From assembly GCA_035547155.1 (NCBI GenBank), contig DASZVJ010000176.1, forward strand, positions 1 through 22,405: a DNA stretch of 22,405 nt. The letters are read 5' to 3'. The DNA is from CAZNMF01 sp035547155 (lineage in GTDB: Bacteria; Acidobacteriota; Vicinamibacteria; Vicinamibacterales; SCN-69-37). Of the stretch, positions 21,275-22,405 are shown piece by piece (the first letter of the stretch is position 1; each line of letters begins with the position of its first letter). Both the position numbers and the translations under genes were made by a program. A model generated the notes under the pieces. That model saw only the letters and a program-made list of their open reading frames with translations. It had not been told where the DNA came from and made no database searches.

Positions 21275-22405
21275 TCAGGCCGATCGCGTCGGCCGTTTCG
21301 CCACGTCGAGCAGCGCGTCGTTCGGGTAGTAGTGATCGAGGTTCGCCGCGGTGACGACCTGATGCCGCACGAATTTTGCCGGCGGCGTCGGCCGCTGGTC
21401 GAGGATGTCGAGCGCCAGCGCGATCAGCTCTTCGCCGTAGCGCTCCGGAAAGTACGCGACCGATCCGATGAGCGGCGTGCGCGGCTGGCGCAGCTCGGCG
21501 CGTGCGTCCGGCTCCGCGTTCTGGCCGACGATCGCGCACGTAGCCGCGCGCCCGCATTCCTGGAACGCGCGCGCCGCGCCGAGCGCGCTCGAGTCGTTCA
21601 GCGCGCCGACGAGCACGCGCTTGCGATCCGATCGCTTCACATGCTGCCGCACCCGCTCGAACGCCAGCGTGAACTCGCCGTCGCCATCGATCGACACCAC
21701 CGAGCACGTCGTCATCGCCTCGCGCAGCGTCTCGCGCAGGCCAGCGACGACGCCGTCGATGCGGCTGTGGACGAGCGATCCGGTGCGCGCGGCATCGACG
21801 AGCAGCACTTCGTCGACCTGGCCATCCCACCGGCTCTTCGCCCAGCGGCCAAGATAGTGGCCGGCGAGCAGACCAGCCTGATAGTTGTTCGCACCGTAGT
21901 ACGTCGCGCCAGGATGCGGCACGTGCACGGCGATGAACGGAATGCCCGCCTGTACGTAGCGCGCCGAAATCGCGGCCGCCGCGGCCTCGTCGATCTGGAA
22001 CTCGATCGCGAGATCGACCTTCTCCTTGATGAGCTGATCGGCGTTGCGCAGCGCCGTCTTCGCGTTGCGGCGGTTGTCGAGCGTGATCAGCTCGACGTCC
22101 TCGTTCTTGGCCGCAAGCACCAAGCTGTCCTGCACCGCACGCTGGAACGAGCTGTCGTGCCCGAGCGCCGCGTAGCCCACGCGATAGCGCTTGCGGCGGT
22201 GCATCTCCGACGTGAGCCGGTACCGGCTGTCGTCGACTTTCTCGACCAGTCCGCAATGCCGCAACGTGTGCAGCAGCCGGAAGCACAGCCCTTTGTTGAA
22301 CTTCGTCCGCTCGACGACGTCGCGGAGGCGCAGCATCTCGCCGCGCGACCGGAACGCCCGCAGCACGTCGGCGGCGTGGACGACGGACTGAATGACGTAG
22401 GACTT
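21275..22405 (-). CDS. Hybrid transcription regulator: IclR-like HTH + periplasmic-binding (sugar) domain, N-terminus cut by window
   Basis: The frame is open to the window edge, so the true start is outside; 376 residues are visible. The first 65 or so form a winged helix of IclR type (SVVHAADVLRAF, LRDVVERTKFNKGLCFRLLHTLRHCGLVEK, RYRL). After a short linker comes a Peripla_BP_4-like sugar-binding fold (RVGYAALGHDSSFQRAVQ, VDLAIEFQIDE, GIPFIAVHVPHPGATYYGANNYQAG, VLVGALNDSSALGAARA, IGSVAYFPERYGEEL), as in LacI effector domains and ABC sugar receptors. No signal peptide separates them, so it is a cytoplasmic regulator, not a transporter subunit. An internal GTG (22366) would truncate the HTH. 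It sits directly upstream of the sugar-locus genes on the same strand and is the best candidate for their control. Confidence 0.85.
   Translation of the reverse strand, partial: KSYVIQSVVHAADVLRAFRSRGEMLRLRDVVERTKFNKGLCFRLLHTLRHCGLVEKVDDSRYRLTSEMHRRKRYRVGYAALGHDSSFQRAVQDSLVLAAKNEDVELITLDNRRNAKTALRNADQLIKEKVDLAIEFQIDEAAAAAISARYVQAGIPFIAVHVPHPGATYYGANNYQAGLLAGHYLGRWAKSRWDGQVDEVLLVDAARTGSLVHSRIDGVVAGLRETLREAMTTCSVVSIDGDGEFTLAFERVRQHVKRSDRKRVLVGALNDSSALGAARAFQECGRAATCAIVGQNAEPDARAELRQPRTPLIGSVAYFPERYGEELIALALDILDQRPTPPAKFVRHQVVTAANLDHYYPNDALLDVAKRPTRSA

Noticed and set aside
21156..22286. Extension of the DUF1080 frame upstream, giving a 659-residue fusion
   Set aside because: The added part is basic low-complexity sequence inside the regulator gene; a GGAGG site and signal peptide mark the true start at 21155.

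Overview
The window is a GC-rich, gene-dense bacterial chromosome segment. Several features point to an Acidobacteriota member, probably the Vicinamibacteria. These are an orphan ADOP/MacB-type permease, paired PQQ-like beta-propeller proteins with Gly/Pro/Ala-rich linkers, a secreted DUF1080 protein, and intergenic GC-rich hairpin repeats. This placement is inference; no rRNA or other phylogenetic marker is present. I found no tRNA, rRNA, CRISPR array, transposase, prophage gene or attachment site.

Plus strand, 1-7088. The window opens with the regulatory C-terminus of biosynthetic threonine deaminase (ilvA). A 367-bp gap follows that carries three GC-rich hairpin repeats. Next comes a tightly coupled pair: a creatininase-family amidohydrolase and a secreted GH2 glycoside hydrolase. 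After that is a signalling cluster: a REC-HDOD response regulator, a REC-EAL (c-di-GMP phosphodiesterase) regulator, and a small SAM-dependent methyltransferase. The start codons of the last two overlap or nearly overlap the preceding stops.

Minus strand, 22405-7109. Ten genes run in one direction. In transcription order they are: a hybrid regulator (IclR-like HTH plus sugar-type periplasmic-binding fold, cut by the window edge), a secreted DUF1080 (3-keto-disaccharide hydrolase-like) protein, a TIM-barrel sugar isomerase/epimerase, a Tm-1-like (UPF0261) protein, a GlcD/AGPS-type FAD oxidase, two paralogous secreted PQQ-like beta-propeller proteins, a soluble triple-PAS histidine kinase, its overlapping REC-HDOD partner (a paralogue of the plus-strand one), and an orphan ADOP-type ABC permease. 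The first seven read as a candidate sugar or sugar-derivative oxidation and cleavage locus. The kinase, the two REC-HDOD proteins and the REC-EAL protein may form one signalling circuit that ends in c-di-GMP breakdown.

The most unusual non-coding signal is a set of short GC-rich elements whose conserved end reads GTAGGG/GTAGGC. Five genes (ilvA, REC-HDOD on the minus strand, the 600-aa propeller, the TIM-barrel protein and DUF1080) end in a TAG stop that is part of such an element. One element is a 4 x 8-bp tandem array that fills the gap before the Tm-1-like gene and supplies purine-rich sequence next to its GTG start.
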